Shown: in pieces, positions 8,369 through 16,252 of the stretch
Layout: each line of letters starts with the position of its first letter
How positions within the stretch are numbered: position 1 is the first letter of the stretch
Assembly: GCA_946626395.1 (NCBI GenBank)
Contig: CAMOUF010000301.1
Coordinates: 1 to 29,042, forward strand
DNA: 29,042 bases
Source: an uncultured Clostridia bacterium
GTDB lineage: Bacteria; Bacillota; Clostridia; Christensenellales; Aristaeellaceae
Reading direction: 5' to 3'
Made by a program: the position numbers and the translations under genes
The notes under the pieces: model-generated
Told to the model about the DNA's origin: nothing
Databases searched by the model: none
Seen by the model: only the letters and a program-made list of their open reading frames with translations

Positions 8369-10221
8369 AGCGCGCTGAATGGAACGCCGAGTTCGCCCGC
8401 CGGTTCAGTAAGCGGGAGGATGAGCTCAAATGGCTGTACTGTGAATTATACCACAGCGATATGAAGGCGTGGGATTATTTCGTGGGTATGCTCTACCGCG
8501 CCTGGCAGCAGCGGCCCGAACCCCTCAAGGCCATGGACCGGGAGCGGGAAACGCGTCCTGATTGGTACAAGGGCCATGATCTGGTGGGCATGCAGATGTA
8601 TGTGAACGCCTTCGCGGGCACCCTCAAGGGCGTGGAAAAAAAGCTGAATTATCTCAAGGAATGCGGGGTCAATTACCTGCATCTGATGCCCCTGCTGAAA
8701 AGCCCCAAGGGCCGCAGTGACGGGGGCTACGCCGTCAGCGATTTTAGAAGCGTGCAGCCCGAGCTGGGCACCATGGAGGATTTGTATGCCCTGAGCGAAA
8801 AGTGCCATGAGCAGGGCATGGCGGTGTGCCTGGATTTTGTGATGAACCACACCAGCGAGGACCACGAATGGGCCAAAAAGGCCCGGGCCGGGGACCCGGA
8901 ATATCAGCGCCGGTATTTCTTCTATGACACCTGGGATTTGCCCAATTGGTACGAGCAGACGGTGCCCCAGGTGTTTCCCACCACCGCGCCGGGAAACTTT
9001 ACCTGGTGCGAGGAAGCGAAAAAGGTGGTGATGACCACCTTCTATCCTTATCAGTGGGATCTGAACTACGCCAACCCCACCGTGTTCAACGACATGACAG
9101 ACGACATGCTGAACCTGTGCAACCACGGGGTGGACATCGTGCGCCTGGACGCCACGCCTTACATCTGGAAGGCGCTGGGCACCACCTGCCGCAATCTGCC
9201 CCAGGTGCACACCCTGATCCGCATGATGCGGATGGTGTGCGAAATTGTGTGCCCCGGCACATTGCTGCTGGGCGAAGTGGTGATGGAGCCCAGCAAGGTG
9301 GCCCCCTACTTTGGCACCGTAGAAAAGCCGGAATGCCATCTGCTCTATAACGTGACCACAATGGCCTCCATCTGGCACACCGTGGCCACCCGGGACGTGC
9401 GGCTGCTGGCCCACCAGATGGAGCAGGTGTTCTCTTTGCCCAGGGAATATACCTTCCTCAATTACCTGCGCTGCCATGACGACATCGGCTGGGGCCTGGA
9501 CTACGATTTCCTTTCCCAGTTCGGCCAGCAGCAGGTGCCCCACAAGAAATACCTGAACGATTATTTCACCGGCAAATGGCCCGGCAGCCCGGCCCGGGGC
9601 GAATTGTACAATGATGACCCGCGCCTGGGCGACGCCCGGCTCTGCGGCACCACCGCTTCCCTGTGCGGCGTGGAAAGCGCCCGGAAAGCGAAGGACGGCA
9701 GCGCCCTGAACATGGCCCTGACGCTGGACGAAACGCTGCACGCTTTCATGTTCACCATGAGCGGCGTGCCGGTATTATACAGCGGCGACGAAATCGCCCA
9801 GGAAAACGATAACGGGTATCACCATGATCCCCTCAAGGCCGACGACAGCCGCTATCTGCACCGGGGAAACATGGACTGGGACAAGGCGAAAAAGCGCCGT
9901 GACCCCCATGCCCCCGAAGGCCGTCTCTTTGCCGCCATCCGCCGGATGGAGGAAATCCGGGCACAGCACCGGGCCTTTGACGGGGCGGCGGATACCTGGC
10001 TGCTGAACACCGGAAACGATCATGTGCTGGGCATCGGCCGGTATTACAAGGGCGAAAAGCTGCTGGCGCTGTTCAATTTTGACACCGCCCAGCAAATCGC
10101 CTGGGTCAACGACCCCGACCCCTACGCCGATCTGCTTTCCGGTAAGCCCGCCGACGCCAAGGCCGTTGTCCTGCCTGCCTGCTCCTTCCAGTGGCTGTAC
10201 CGGGAAATGGGGAAAGAGTGA
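8365..10221 (+). CDS. Amylosucrase-like glycoside hydrolase, GH13 subfamily 4
   Basis: A 618-residue cytoplasmic enzyme (no signal peptide) related along its length to Neisseria amylosucrase, which uses sucrose to extend an alpha-1,4-glucan and releases fructose. The catalytic triad is visible: nucleophile Asp262 in VRLDATPYIW, acid/base Glu304 in LLLGEVVM, and Asp372 in CHDDIGW. Residues matching the sucrose-binding salt bridge of the Neisseria enzyme are also present: Asp119 in RSDGGYAV and Arg496 in DDSRYLHR. Length is close to the usual 630-640. The fructokinase partner gene in the same operon fits the release of fructose. GH13_4 also contains sucrose hydrolases, so polymer synthesis is likely but not certain. 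The reading frame ends inside a heptamer repeat. Confidence 0.9.
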   Translation: MKRAEWNAEFARRFSKREDELKWLYCELYHSDMKAWDYFVGMLYRAWQQRPEPLKAMDRERETRPDWYKGHDLVGMQMYVNAFAGTLKGVEKKLNYLKECGVNYLHLMPLLKSPKGRSDGGYAVSDFRSVQPELGTMEDLYALSEKCHEQGMAVCLDFVMNHTSEDHEWAKKARAGDPEYQRRYFFYDTWDLPNWYEQTVPQVFPTTAPGNFTWCEEAKKVVMTTFYPYQWDLNYANPTVFNDMTDDMLNLCNHGVDIVRLDATPYIWKALGTTCRNLPQVHTLIRMMRMVCEIVCPGTLLLGEVVMEPSKVAPYFGTVEKPECHLLYNVTTMASIWHTVATRDVRLLAHQMEQVFSLPREYTFLNYLRCHDDIGWGLDYDFLSQFGQQQVPHKKYLNDYFTGKWPGSPARGELYNDDPRLGDARLCGTTASLCGVESARKAKDGSALNMALTLDETLHAFMFTMSGVPVLYSGDEIAQENDNGYHHDPLKADDSRYLHRGNMDWDKAKKRRDPHAPEGRLFAAIRRMEEIRAQHRAFDGAADTWLLNTGNDHVLGIGRYYKGEKLLALFNFDTAQQIAWVNDPDPYADLLSGKPADAKAVVLPACSFQWLYREMGKE

Positions 10222-10251
10222 GGAGTTAGGAATTAGGAGTGAGGAGTTCTT
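10217..10251. repeat. Heptamer tandem repeat starting at the amylosucrase stop codon
   Basis: Five 7-base units: agtgagg, agttagg, aattagg, agtgagg, agttctt. The first unit includes the TGA stop (10219-10221). It is the reverse complement of the 5.3-kb family and has the same sense relative to its upstream gene. Confidence 0.85.
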
Positions 10252-10257
10252 AGTAAA

Positions 10258-10305
10258 CAGCGCGGATTCCGATACCACGTCGGAAGCCGCGCTGGTTTTA
10301 TATTC
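10258..10305 (+). terminator. Rho-independent terminator of the sugar operon
   Basis: A long hairpin: CAGCGCGG then TTCCGA (10258-10272) pair with TCGGAA and CCGCGCTG (10280-10294), with one A/G mismatch and a 7-base loop. It is followed by GTTTTATATTCTGG. It lies between convergent genes and may also stop transcription from the minus-strand gene at 10366. Confidence 0.8.
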
Positions 10306-10365
10306 TGGTTTTCTGTAAAACGGAGGAGCCTGGGAACGCTCCACGATATGCTTGGCTCTATCCGC

Positions 10366-10947
10366 TTATGCTTTTTCATGCCCGCCCCTGGGCTTTCGGG
10401 ACAGCAGCAGCGTCCACAGGCCGGGGAGCATGGACAAAAGCACCGCTGCGGCGGTGAGCGCGCCGTAGAACACCGAGCGCAGCCACTCCGGCGCTTTCTC
10501 CGTCAGATACAAGGGCAAAAGCGCGGCGGACAAAAGATCATACTGCCGCCAGGCCAGCAGCGCCGTGAGCAGGGGCAGCAGCACGATCAGCAGCCCGCCC
10601 ACGATTTTCCCGAACACGGAGCCGCCGCGTCCCGGACGGTCGTATTCGTATTCGTCCTCGTCTTCGTATTCATACTCCTCCTCCGGCTGCTCCTGGGGCG
10701 GCTGATAAGCGGTGCGGGCGGCGGCCCGGGGATCAGTGCCGGACGCCGGGGCGGGAGAGGAGGACTGGGAAGGCGTGACCCGGGGAGCCGGGGCGGTGGC
10801 CGCGGCGGGACGCTGGACAGCAGCCGGGGCCGGGGCAGCCGTTTGGGGCGAGGAGCCAAACCGCCGCACGGAGCGGGCCGTGCCGCAGGAAACGCAAACC
10901 GCGGCGGTATCCTGATTCTGATATTGACAGCGCTGACAAACCCACAT
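10366..10947 (-). CDS. RanBP2-type zinc-finger membrane protein, function unknown
   Basis: A 193-residue protein I cannot assign to a process. Its N-terminus is a zinc finger with the spacing W2-x-C4-x2-C7-x3-N11-x6-C18-x2-C21, exactly the RanBP2 type. Residues 25-85 are a disordered Pro/Ala/Ser-rich linker. Residues 87-102 are strongly acidic, alternating Glu/Asp and Tyr. Two hydrophobic helices follow (about 111-133 and 158-183), then a short basic tail. It starts 59 bases after the hydrogenase stop on the same strand, behind AAAGGAAG, so it is probably the last gene of that operon. A link to hydrogen metabolism is only suggested by position. Confidence 0.75.
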   Translation of the reverse strand: MWVCQRCQYQNQDTAAVCVSCGTARSVRRFGSSPQTAAPAPAAVQRPAAATAPAPRVTPSQSSSPAPASGTDPRAAARTAYQPPQEQPEEEYEYEDEDEYEYDRPGRGGSVFGKIVGGLLIVLLPLLTALLAWRQYDLLSAALLPLYLTEKAPEWLRSVFYGALTAAAVLLSMLPGLWTLLLSRKPRGGHEKA

Positions 10948-11006
10948 GTTCTTTTCTTCCTTTTCTCGTTATTCCGGGGAATCCCCCTCGTTTCCCGGTC
11001 CGTTTT

Positions 11007-12434
11007 TTACTTAGGCAGCATGGAGATGGCCGCGGCGATGGTTTTTTCCATGGCTTCCCGGCCGTACTTGTCCCCCTCGGCCTTATTCTTTTCGCCGTGG
11101 GTCAGGTTGCCCGCGCCGCCGATGCAACCGTTCACGCAGGCCATGCCCTCCACAAAGTTGGCGTCCAGCACGCCCCGGTTCATTTTCAGCAGGGCCATGC
11201 GGCATTCCTCGATGCCGTCGCAGGAAATGGGCTTGAGCTGAAAATCGGTAATATTCTGTTCCTTCAGGCTTTGGGTCACGGCGTCCGCCAGGCCGCCGGA
11301 GCGGGCGAAGATGCGGCCAAAGTAGCTGGCGTTGTCCAGCACATCCTCGGGCAGGGTGGTGATATCCATTTCCCGGCTGTCAAACAGGGCCTGCAGTTCT
11401 TCAAAGGTAATGGCCGCGTCCACATAGGGCTGAACGGTTTCCAGCTGCACCTCGGCCTTTTTCGCCGTGCAGGGGCCGATAAACACGATTTTGACGTTTT
11501 CCTCGTGCTCCTTGATATACTTGGCGATGGTGGCCATAGGCGAGAGATTGTGGGAAATATGGGGCGCCAGCTTGGGAAATTCGTTTTTGATGTAGGACAC
11601 AAAGGCCGGGCAGCAGGAGGAGGTGAGCAGGCCCTTTTCCGCCAGCTCCCGGCCCTCGGCCCAGGCCACCAGATCGGCTCCCAAAGCGGCCTCCACCACG
11701 CCGATAAAGCCCAGCTCCTTGATGCCGGACACCACCTGGCCCAGCTTGGCGTAGGTGAGCTGACTGCCGATGGCGGGAGCCACCAGGGCGTATACCTTGT
11801 ACTTGGTATTGTTTTCACTCTTTTTCAGCAGGTCGATCACGTTCAGGATATAGCTCTTATCCTGGATCGCGCCGAAGGGGCACTGGTACACGCAGGCCCC
11901 GCAGGAAATACACTTGTCGTAGTCGATCTTGGCGGCGTCGTCTTCGTTGATGGAAATGGCCTTGATTTTGCAGGCGTTCTGGCAGGGCCGCTTGCGGTTC
12001 ACGATGGCGCTGTAAGGGCACACCTTGGCGCACTGGCCGCACTCCACACACTTGCTTTTGTCGATATGGGCCACGTGGTTGTGGTCAAAGGAAATAGCGC
12101 CTCTGCGGCAGGCGTCCTCACACCGGTGGGCCAGGCAGCCCCGGCAGGAATCCGTCACGTCGTAGCCGGAGGCGGGGCAGTCGTCGCATGCGATATCAAT
12201 GACCTGGATCACATGGGGCTGATCGGCGGTGCCCCCCATCGCCAGCTTCACCCGTTCCGCCAGAATGGCCCGTTCCTTGTAGACGCAGCAGCGCATAGTG
12301 GGGATCTTTCCGGGCACGATGTCCTTGGGAATGTCCATCACATGCTCCAGCAGGGTATCGTTCCAGGCATGGCGGGCCACTTCCCGCAGCACCTTGTATT
12401 TTAAATACTGAACCTTGGTGTCAAATTTCCGCAT
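11007..12434 (-). CDS. Monomeric [FeFe] hydrogenase, group B-like
   Basis: A 475-residue cytoplasmic iron-sulfur enzyme expected to evolve or oxidise H2 with ferredoxin-type electrons. It has additional N-terminal cysteines (C-x2-C-x4-C-x3-C at 97-109) and two ferredoxin-type [4Fe-4S] motifs: C129, C132, C135, C139 and C175, C178, C181, C185. The H-cluster domain follows: TSSCCP (Cys274 proton relay, Cys275 ligand), GPCTAKKAE (Cys322) and EGMACVNGCIGGAG (Cys433, Cys437). Motif two has GPC instead of MPC and motif three GGAG instead of GGGG, which fits the less studied group B rather than the classic group A. GGGAG lies about eight bases before the ATG. The gene starts 63 bases after a thioredoxin-like ferredoxin. 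The maturases HydEFG are not in the window. Confidence 0.92.
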   Translation of the reverse strand: MRKFDTKVQYLKYKVLREVARHAWNDTLLEHVMDIPKDIVPGKIPTMRCCVYKERAILAERVKLAMGGTADQPHVIQVIDIACDDCPASGYDVTDSCRGCLAHRCEDACRRGAISFDHNHVAHIDKSKCVECGQCAKVCPYSAIVNRKRPCQNACKIKAISINEDDAAKIDYDKCISCGACVYQCPFGAIQDKSYILNVIDLLKKSENNTKYKVYALVAPAIGSQLTYAKLGQVVSGIKELGFIGVVEAALGADLVAWAEGRELAEKGLLTSSCCPAFVSYIKNEFPKLAPHISHNLSPMATIAKYIKEHEENVKIVFIGPCTAKKAEVQLETVQPYVDAAITFEELQALFDSREMDITTLPEDVLDNASYFGRIFARSGGLADAVTQSLKEQNITDFQLKPISCDGIEECRMALLKMNRGVLDANFVEGMACVNGCIGGAGNLTHGEKNKAEGDKYGREAMEKTIAAAISMLPK

Positions 12435-12497
12435 ACCGCATTCTCCCTGTACAGTTTTTTTGTAAAATCATTTGCCCCGGGAGTGAAAAGCACGCTC

Positions 12498-12740
12498 TCA
12501 CATTAGCCGGGGCAGCACGCTGTGCTCAAAGAAATCAGCCGCCGTATCCGGGGCAACGGAAAAAAGCTCGCCGTCCACCTGGACGCAAACGCCCTTTTGG
12601 CATTGGCCCAGGCAGAACGCGCCGGTCATATGGATTTTTTCTTCCAGCTGATGCTTGCCGATCTGGGCCTGCAATTCCTCCAGCACGAATCGGGAGCCCT
12701 TGATGTGGCAGGAAGAACCGATGCACACGGTAATCGTCAT
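12498..12740 (-). CDS. Thioredoxin-like [2Fe-2S] ferredoxin (NuoE-like domain)
   Basis: An 80-residue single-domain protein with the thioredoxin-like ferredoxin cluster pattern C6-x4-C11 and C43-x3-C47, as in the NuoE/HoxE C-terminal domain. It likely carries electrons to or from the hydrogenase encoded next. GGAG sits nine bases before the start codon. Promoter candidates in the 160 bases upstream are weak: on the minus strand TTGATG with TTTTAT at 18 bases, and an isolated TATAAT near 12893. The family lacks the NuoF partner here. Confidence 0.88.
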   Translation of the reverse strand: MTITVCIGSSCHIKGSRFVLEELQAQIGKHQLEEKIHMTGAFCLGQCQKGVCVQVDGELFSVAPDTAADFFEHSVLPRLM

Positions 12741-12906
12741 CGCGATGGTCTCCTTTTCTGCGGCGGGCCGCTTGGATGAGGGAAAGGGAGAGGGTCACTC
12801 TTCCACTCGCAAAACAAAAAAGCATAATATAATGAAATTCGCCATCAGGCTCCGTATTCCTGCATCATTCGGCATAAAATTTGCCTGATAATTATAACAT
12901 CAAAAA

Positions 12907-12934
12907 TGCCGCCGGTCCCGGAGCATCGGCGGCA
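12907..12934 (-). terminator. Terminator of the CE15-like esterase gene
   Basis: TGCCGCCG (12907-12914) pairs with CGGCGGCA (12927-12934) around a 12-base loop, and on the minus strand a TTTTTG tail follows directly. It lies about 50 bases after the esterase stop. Confidence 0.75.
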
Positions 12935-12983
12935 AAGACAACCAGATTCAATGAGCATAGAGGCTGTTTCTAATGGAGGGTTG

Positions 12984-15938
12984 TTACTTGGCTTCGGCGG
13001 TGAGGGCCACGGGACCGTCCAGCATATTGCCTTCCGCGTCCACGGAGCGGAACACGAACACAGTGACCTGGGTTCCGGCCTCCACGGGGGCGTCATAGGC
13101 AACGGTTACGGACTGATGATCCTCGGCCCAAGTGTAGGTATAGCCGGACACGGTGTTCACGGCCAGGCCGAAATCATTGGGGTTCACAGGGGCGCTGAAG
13201 GCGATGGTGAAGCCGTTGGCATCGGAGGAGGCCAGGGTGATTTCCGCCTTGTAAGCCGGGTCTTTCGGCGCGGTAAACAGCGGACGGATTTCATCCAGGG
13301 GCTTCAGATTGCCCTGCTCGTCAAAGTCGGTTGCCCAGTTGCCCAGGATGGGCCAGCGTTCCTCGTCCTTGGGCAGGCCCAGCTTGGGGGTATTCTGGCG
13401 CATTTCCGGCTCCCAAACGGGGGTCTGGGTGGAGAGGGTGTTGTAGGTGGTCTTAAAGCGCATGCGGCCCTGAGCGGGATCATACTTCTCCAGCTCCACA
13501 TCCATGGCAATCACAAAGCCCTGCAGGGCTTCGATCTTGGCGTTGCGGATGGAGAACACCGTCTTGCCGCCCATAGGCACTTTATAGCCCATGGTGTCGG
13601 GGTACAGGGTCAGGGTCGCGCCGTAGGGCTGCAGATAGCCGCTCTGGGGCACCGCTTCGCCGTCCGGCAGATAGATCTTGTTGTCATAGTCGTACAGGTC
13701 AGTGGGCACGCTCTCCCCATCCAGGTACAGCAGCACCGGATCGTCGGCGCTGTTGTAGTTGACCAGCGGCGTGGTAAAGCAGATGCCGCTGCCCGCGTCA
13801 TGGCCCAGGGCACTGTTGTCGGAAATGGCATGGCGCAGAGCGTCGTTCAGGGTCCAGCCGCAGATTTCGATGCTCTTAGCGTCTTTATCGCCCACGGCGG
13901 TGGCCATGTAGCGGCCCGCCTTGGCCTGCTCGGCGGTGATGGAAATTTCAGCCACGCCGTCCACCGCGTCGGCTTCCAGCTTGGTTTCCCCGTCAGTGAG
14001 CAGCAGCTCCACCTTCTTGGCGTCGGTGTGGAAGGCGAAGGTCATGGGCACGCCCTCGGTGACGGAGTTGGATTCCGTCCACAGCACATGCTTGTCAGGG
14101 CGGCTCCAGTTCAGATAGGTGCTGGGGATATAGAAGGGATTGCGCTCCATCTGGGCGATGGAATCATAGGCCTTGTCGGGCATGATGGTGCCGTTGCCGT
14201 CGGCGGCCACCAGGCCGCCCGCATTGGCCAGGGTGGGGTGATACTTGCGCACGATCTTATCCGCGCCGTAGTACAGATGATCCATCAGGCCGATCAGATC
14301 GGCGATATCCCTGTCCTGATTGGCGTGGGCCTGGTCCCGCACGATCACGGCGATATTGTCGCCCTGGCCCAGGAATTCATAGGCTTCCCTGGCCGCCCAG
14401 GTGTTGAGCACGGTGGCGGGGGTGTTCAGCCAGGCGTCCTGGCCCTCGCCGGTCCACACCAGGAAGTAATGGTTTTCCTTGGGCGTGGCAAAAGCGGCGA
14501 TCAAGGAGTGGGCGTCGATGGGCATGTTGTCGGCCAGGTCGGGCCGCACGGTCAGGATCTGGGCCCGGTCGCAGAACCAGTGATCCTCGCCGGTGTTCTG
14601 AATGGCGCGCTGGGTGGTTTCGTTGAGACCGTAGGGGAAGTTATGCACCACGCCGCTGGCCATGGGCGGCTCATAGCTGAACAGCTGGCCTTCGGTGGCG
14701 TACCGGTAGCCGCTGGCGCCGGCCCCGCCGGGATCGCTGGGCACGATGATGTCAAAGCGGGTGTCGCCGTTGTCGCCGGTGTCGAACACGCCGCCCACCA
14801 TGGCGCGCTTGCCGTTGTTGGAGCAGCCGGTGATGGCGGAGGCGTACACGTCCACGTCGGGGATCAGCACGTTGGGATTCAGGGCGGCCTTTTCCTCGTC
14901 GCTCAAAAGCATATAGTTTTCCAGGGCGTCCAGGGCGCGGCTGGCAAACCAGCCGGAGTGCATCAGGTCGCCGCTGTCCACGGCGTAATCATTCTTGATG
15001 GTGTTGTCGTTATACACGATGGGGTCCTGGGGCGGGTACAGCTTTTCGTACACGCTGAGCTGGCCGTTGTCCGGATCGGCGGAATTGCTGGCCGCCACGA
15101 AAACATAGCCGTTGTTGTTCAGCGTCACGATCTGGGCCTCGGACAGGGAGCCGATGCCCACCACCACGGGATAGCCCCGGCCGTTCACGCTGCTGTGGGC
15201 TTCACGCACCTGGCCGTCCACCTCGGGCGCTTCCTGGGGGAAGCGGATATCGAAGGTGGCCTTGATCCCCTCGGTCTTGCCTTCCTCGGACACCCAGGCG
15301 GCGTTGTCCGGGTTGGTGTCCCGAATGGTCATTTCCACGGTGACGGTGGGCAGGGTGACCTGGGTGACGGCGTCGGCGTGCTCCGCCCAAGTGTCGCCTT
15401 CCGCCCAGGGCTTGAGTTCACCGGGCATCTGGAAGCCATCCCCGTGGTAGACGAAGGTTTCGTCCGGGGCAAAATTGGCGTATACCATGCCCATGCCCCA
15501 ACGGCTGAAATCCATGGCGGTATAGGTCACAGCGCCCTCAGGCAGGTTGGGCAGCACGCTGTAGCCGAAGAAGCCAGCCTGGCCCATGATGCCTTCCGCC
15601 CAGTTGTAGGCGTAGTTTTCCCGCACGGCGGTGACGGTGGTGTCTGTTTTCAGGGGGTCCATCCGGCTGCCGTAGAGATAATATTTCAGCATATCCTTGA
15701 GTTCATCCCGGCGGGCTTCCCACTGCTCCGGGGTTTCCACCCGGCCGGTGCCGTCGGGATCGGCGGAGGCGTCAAAGAAAGTAAACAGATCAGGCAGACT
15801 GAACTCGTCCGGCAGGTTTTCCAGCTCCGCCGGATAGGGGAAATAGGCGCGTGGGGCTTCCGTGTTTTCCGCCAGCGCCGGGACCAGGGCGGTCAGCGCC
15901 ATGACAGCGGCTAAAACCAGACACAGCATCTTACTCAT
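12984..15938 (-). CDS. Secreted CE15-like (glucuronoyl esterase family) protein with long C-terminal extension
   Basis: A 984-residue exported protein. Residues 1-23 are a Sec signal with cleavage ALA/EN and no lipobox. Residues about 75-560 resemble the CE15 alpha/beta-hydrolases that cut glucuronoyl esters linking xylan to lignin. The nucleophile motif is GCSNNGK (371-377, Ser373); most CE15 members have GCSRxGK. A block from MPIDAHSLIAAF (472-483) to WTGEGQDAW (495-503) matches the CE15 core, and His538 in RDQAHANQD is the candidate catalytic His. The remaining 400 residues contain beta-rich sequence; the last 95 look like an Ig-like domain. AAAGGAG eight bases upstream fixes the start at 15938. 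It is monocistronic between its own promoter and terminator. Substrate is not predictable. Confidence 0.8.
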   Translation of the reverse strand: MSKMLCLVLAAVMALTALVPALAENTEAPRAYFPYPAELENLPDEFSLPDLFTFFDASADPDGTGRVETPEQWEARRDELKDMLKYYLYGSRMDPLKTDTTVTAVRENYAYNWAEGIMGQAGFFGYSVLPNLPEGAVTYTAMDFSRWGMGMVYANFAPDETFVYHGDGFQMPGELKPWAEGDTWAEHADAVTQVTLPTVTVEMTIRDTNPDNAAWVSEEGKTEGIKATFDIRFPQEAPEVDGQVREAHSSVNGRGYPVVVGIGSLSEAQIVTLNNNGYVFVAASNSADPDNGQLSVYEKLYPPQDPIVYNDNTIKNDYAVDSGDLMHSGWFASRALDALENYMLLSDEEKAALNPNVLIPDVDVYASAITGCSNNGKRAMVGGVFDTGDNGDTRFDIIVPSDPGGAGASGYRYATEGQLFSYEPPMASGVVHNFPYGLNETTQRAIQNTGEDHWFCDRAQILTVRPDLADNMPIDAHSLIAAFATPKENHYFLVWTGEGQDAWLNTPATVLNTWAAREAYEFLGQGDNIAVIVRDQAHANQDRDIADLIGLMDHLYYGADKIVRKYHPTLANAGGLVAADGNGTIMPDKAYDSIAQMERNPFYIPSTYLNWSRPDKHVLWTESNSVTEGVPMTFAFHTDAKKVELLLTDGETKLEADAVDGVAEISITAEQAKAGRYMATAVGDKDAKSIEICGWTLNDALRHAISDNSALGHDAGSGICFTTPLVNYNSADDPVLLYLDGESVPTDLYDYDNKIYLPDGEAVPQSGYLQPYGATLTLYPDTMGYKVPMGGKTVFSIRNAKIEALQGFVIAMDVELEKYDPAQGRMRFKTTYNTLSTQTPVWEPEMRQNTPKLGLPKDEERWPILGNWATDFDEQGNLKPLDEIRPLFTAPKDPAYKAEITLASSDANGFTIAFSAPVNPNDFGLAVNTVSGYTYTWAEDHQSVTVAYDAPVEAGTQVTVFVFRSVDAEGNMLDGPVALTAEAK

Positions 15939-16106
15939 GTTCCATTCTCCTTTCAGTTTGTTCTTTTTTTCAACGCGCAGTCCGGAAAGAGAACGCCTGC
16001 GGACGCTTTCTGCCTCCTTCCCGATACGGTAAAATGATCCATATGCCAATGTGCAAATAAACTGCCCGCAGGCCGAACCCCTATCACCTGACTGTTTTCT
16101 GACCAT

Positions 16107-16135
16107 ATTATATAAGAATATTTACTTATAATCAA
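16107..16135 (-). promoter_or_regulatory. Sigma-A promoter of the CE15-like gene
   Basis: On the minus strand TTGATT (16135-16130), a 17-base AT-rich spacer and a perfect TATAAT (16112-16107). Transcription would begin near 16100, giving a leader of about 160 bases. Confidence 0.82.
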
Positions 16136-16216
16136 TGGAAATCTGGTTCAAATCTATGCAAATCATGCAAAGCTGAAAGAAGCGCAAGGATTCAATCGCA
16201 AACTAAAAAAGCGCAC

Positions 16217-16245
16217 AAAAAAAGGAAGGCCGCTGCCTGCCTTCC
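16217..16245 (-). terminator. Rho-independent terminator of the BtuF-like gene
   Basis: On the minus strand GGAAGGC and GCCTTCC form a 7-bp stem with an 8-base loop, followed by seven T. It lies seven bases past the gene's stop and makes the gene a single-cistron unit. Confidence 0.88.
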
Positions 16246-16252
16246 CGATGAT

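Larger units (their letters stand above)
15939..16252. other. Intergenic region: esterase leader, promoter and btuF terminator
   Basis: A 314-base gap holding, from high to low, the terminator of the BtuF-like gene, the esterase promoter at 16107-16135 and an untranslated leader of about 160 bases. I see no hairpin or riboswitch motif in the leader. Confidence 0.6.

Noticed and set aside
12906..15914. Open frame of 1002 codons on the plus strand opposite the CE15-like gene
   Set aside because: It arises because the esterase gene almost never uses TTA, CTA or TCA. The product is repetitive in His, Gly and Val, has no motif, no ribosome site and no promoter.
15939..16106. 56-residue N-terminal extension of the CE15-like protein
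   Set aside because: It would hide the Sec signal, and AAAGGAG supports the start at 15938.
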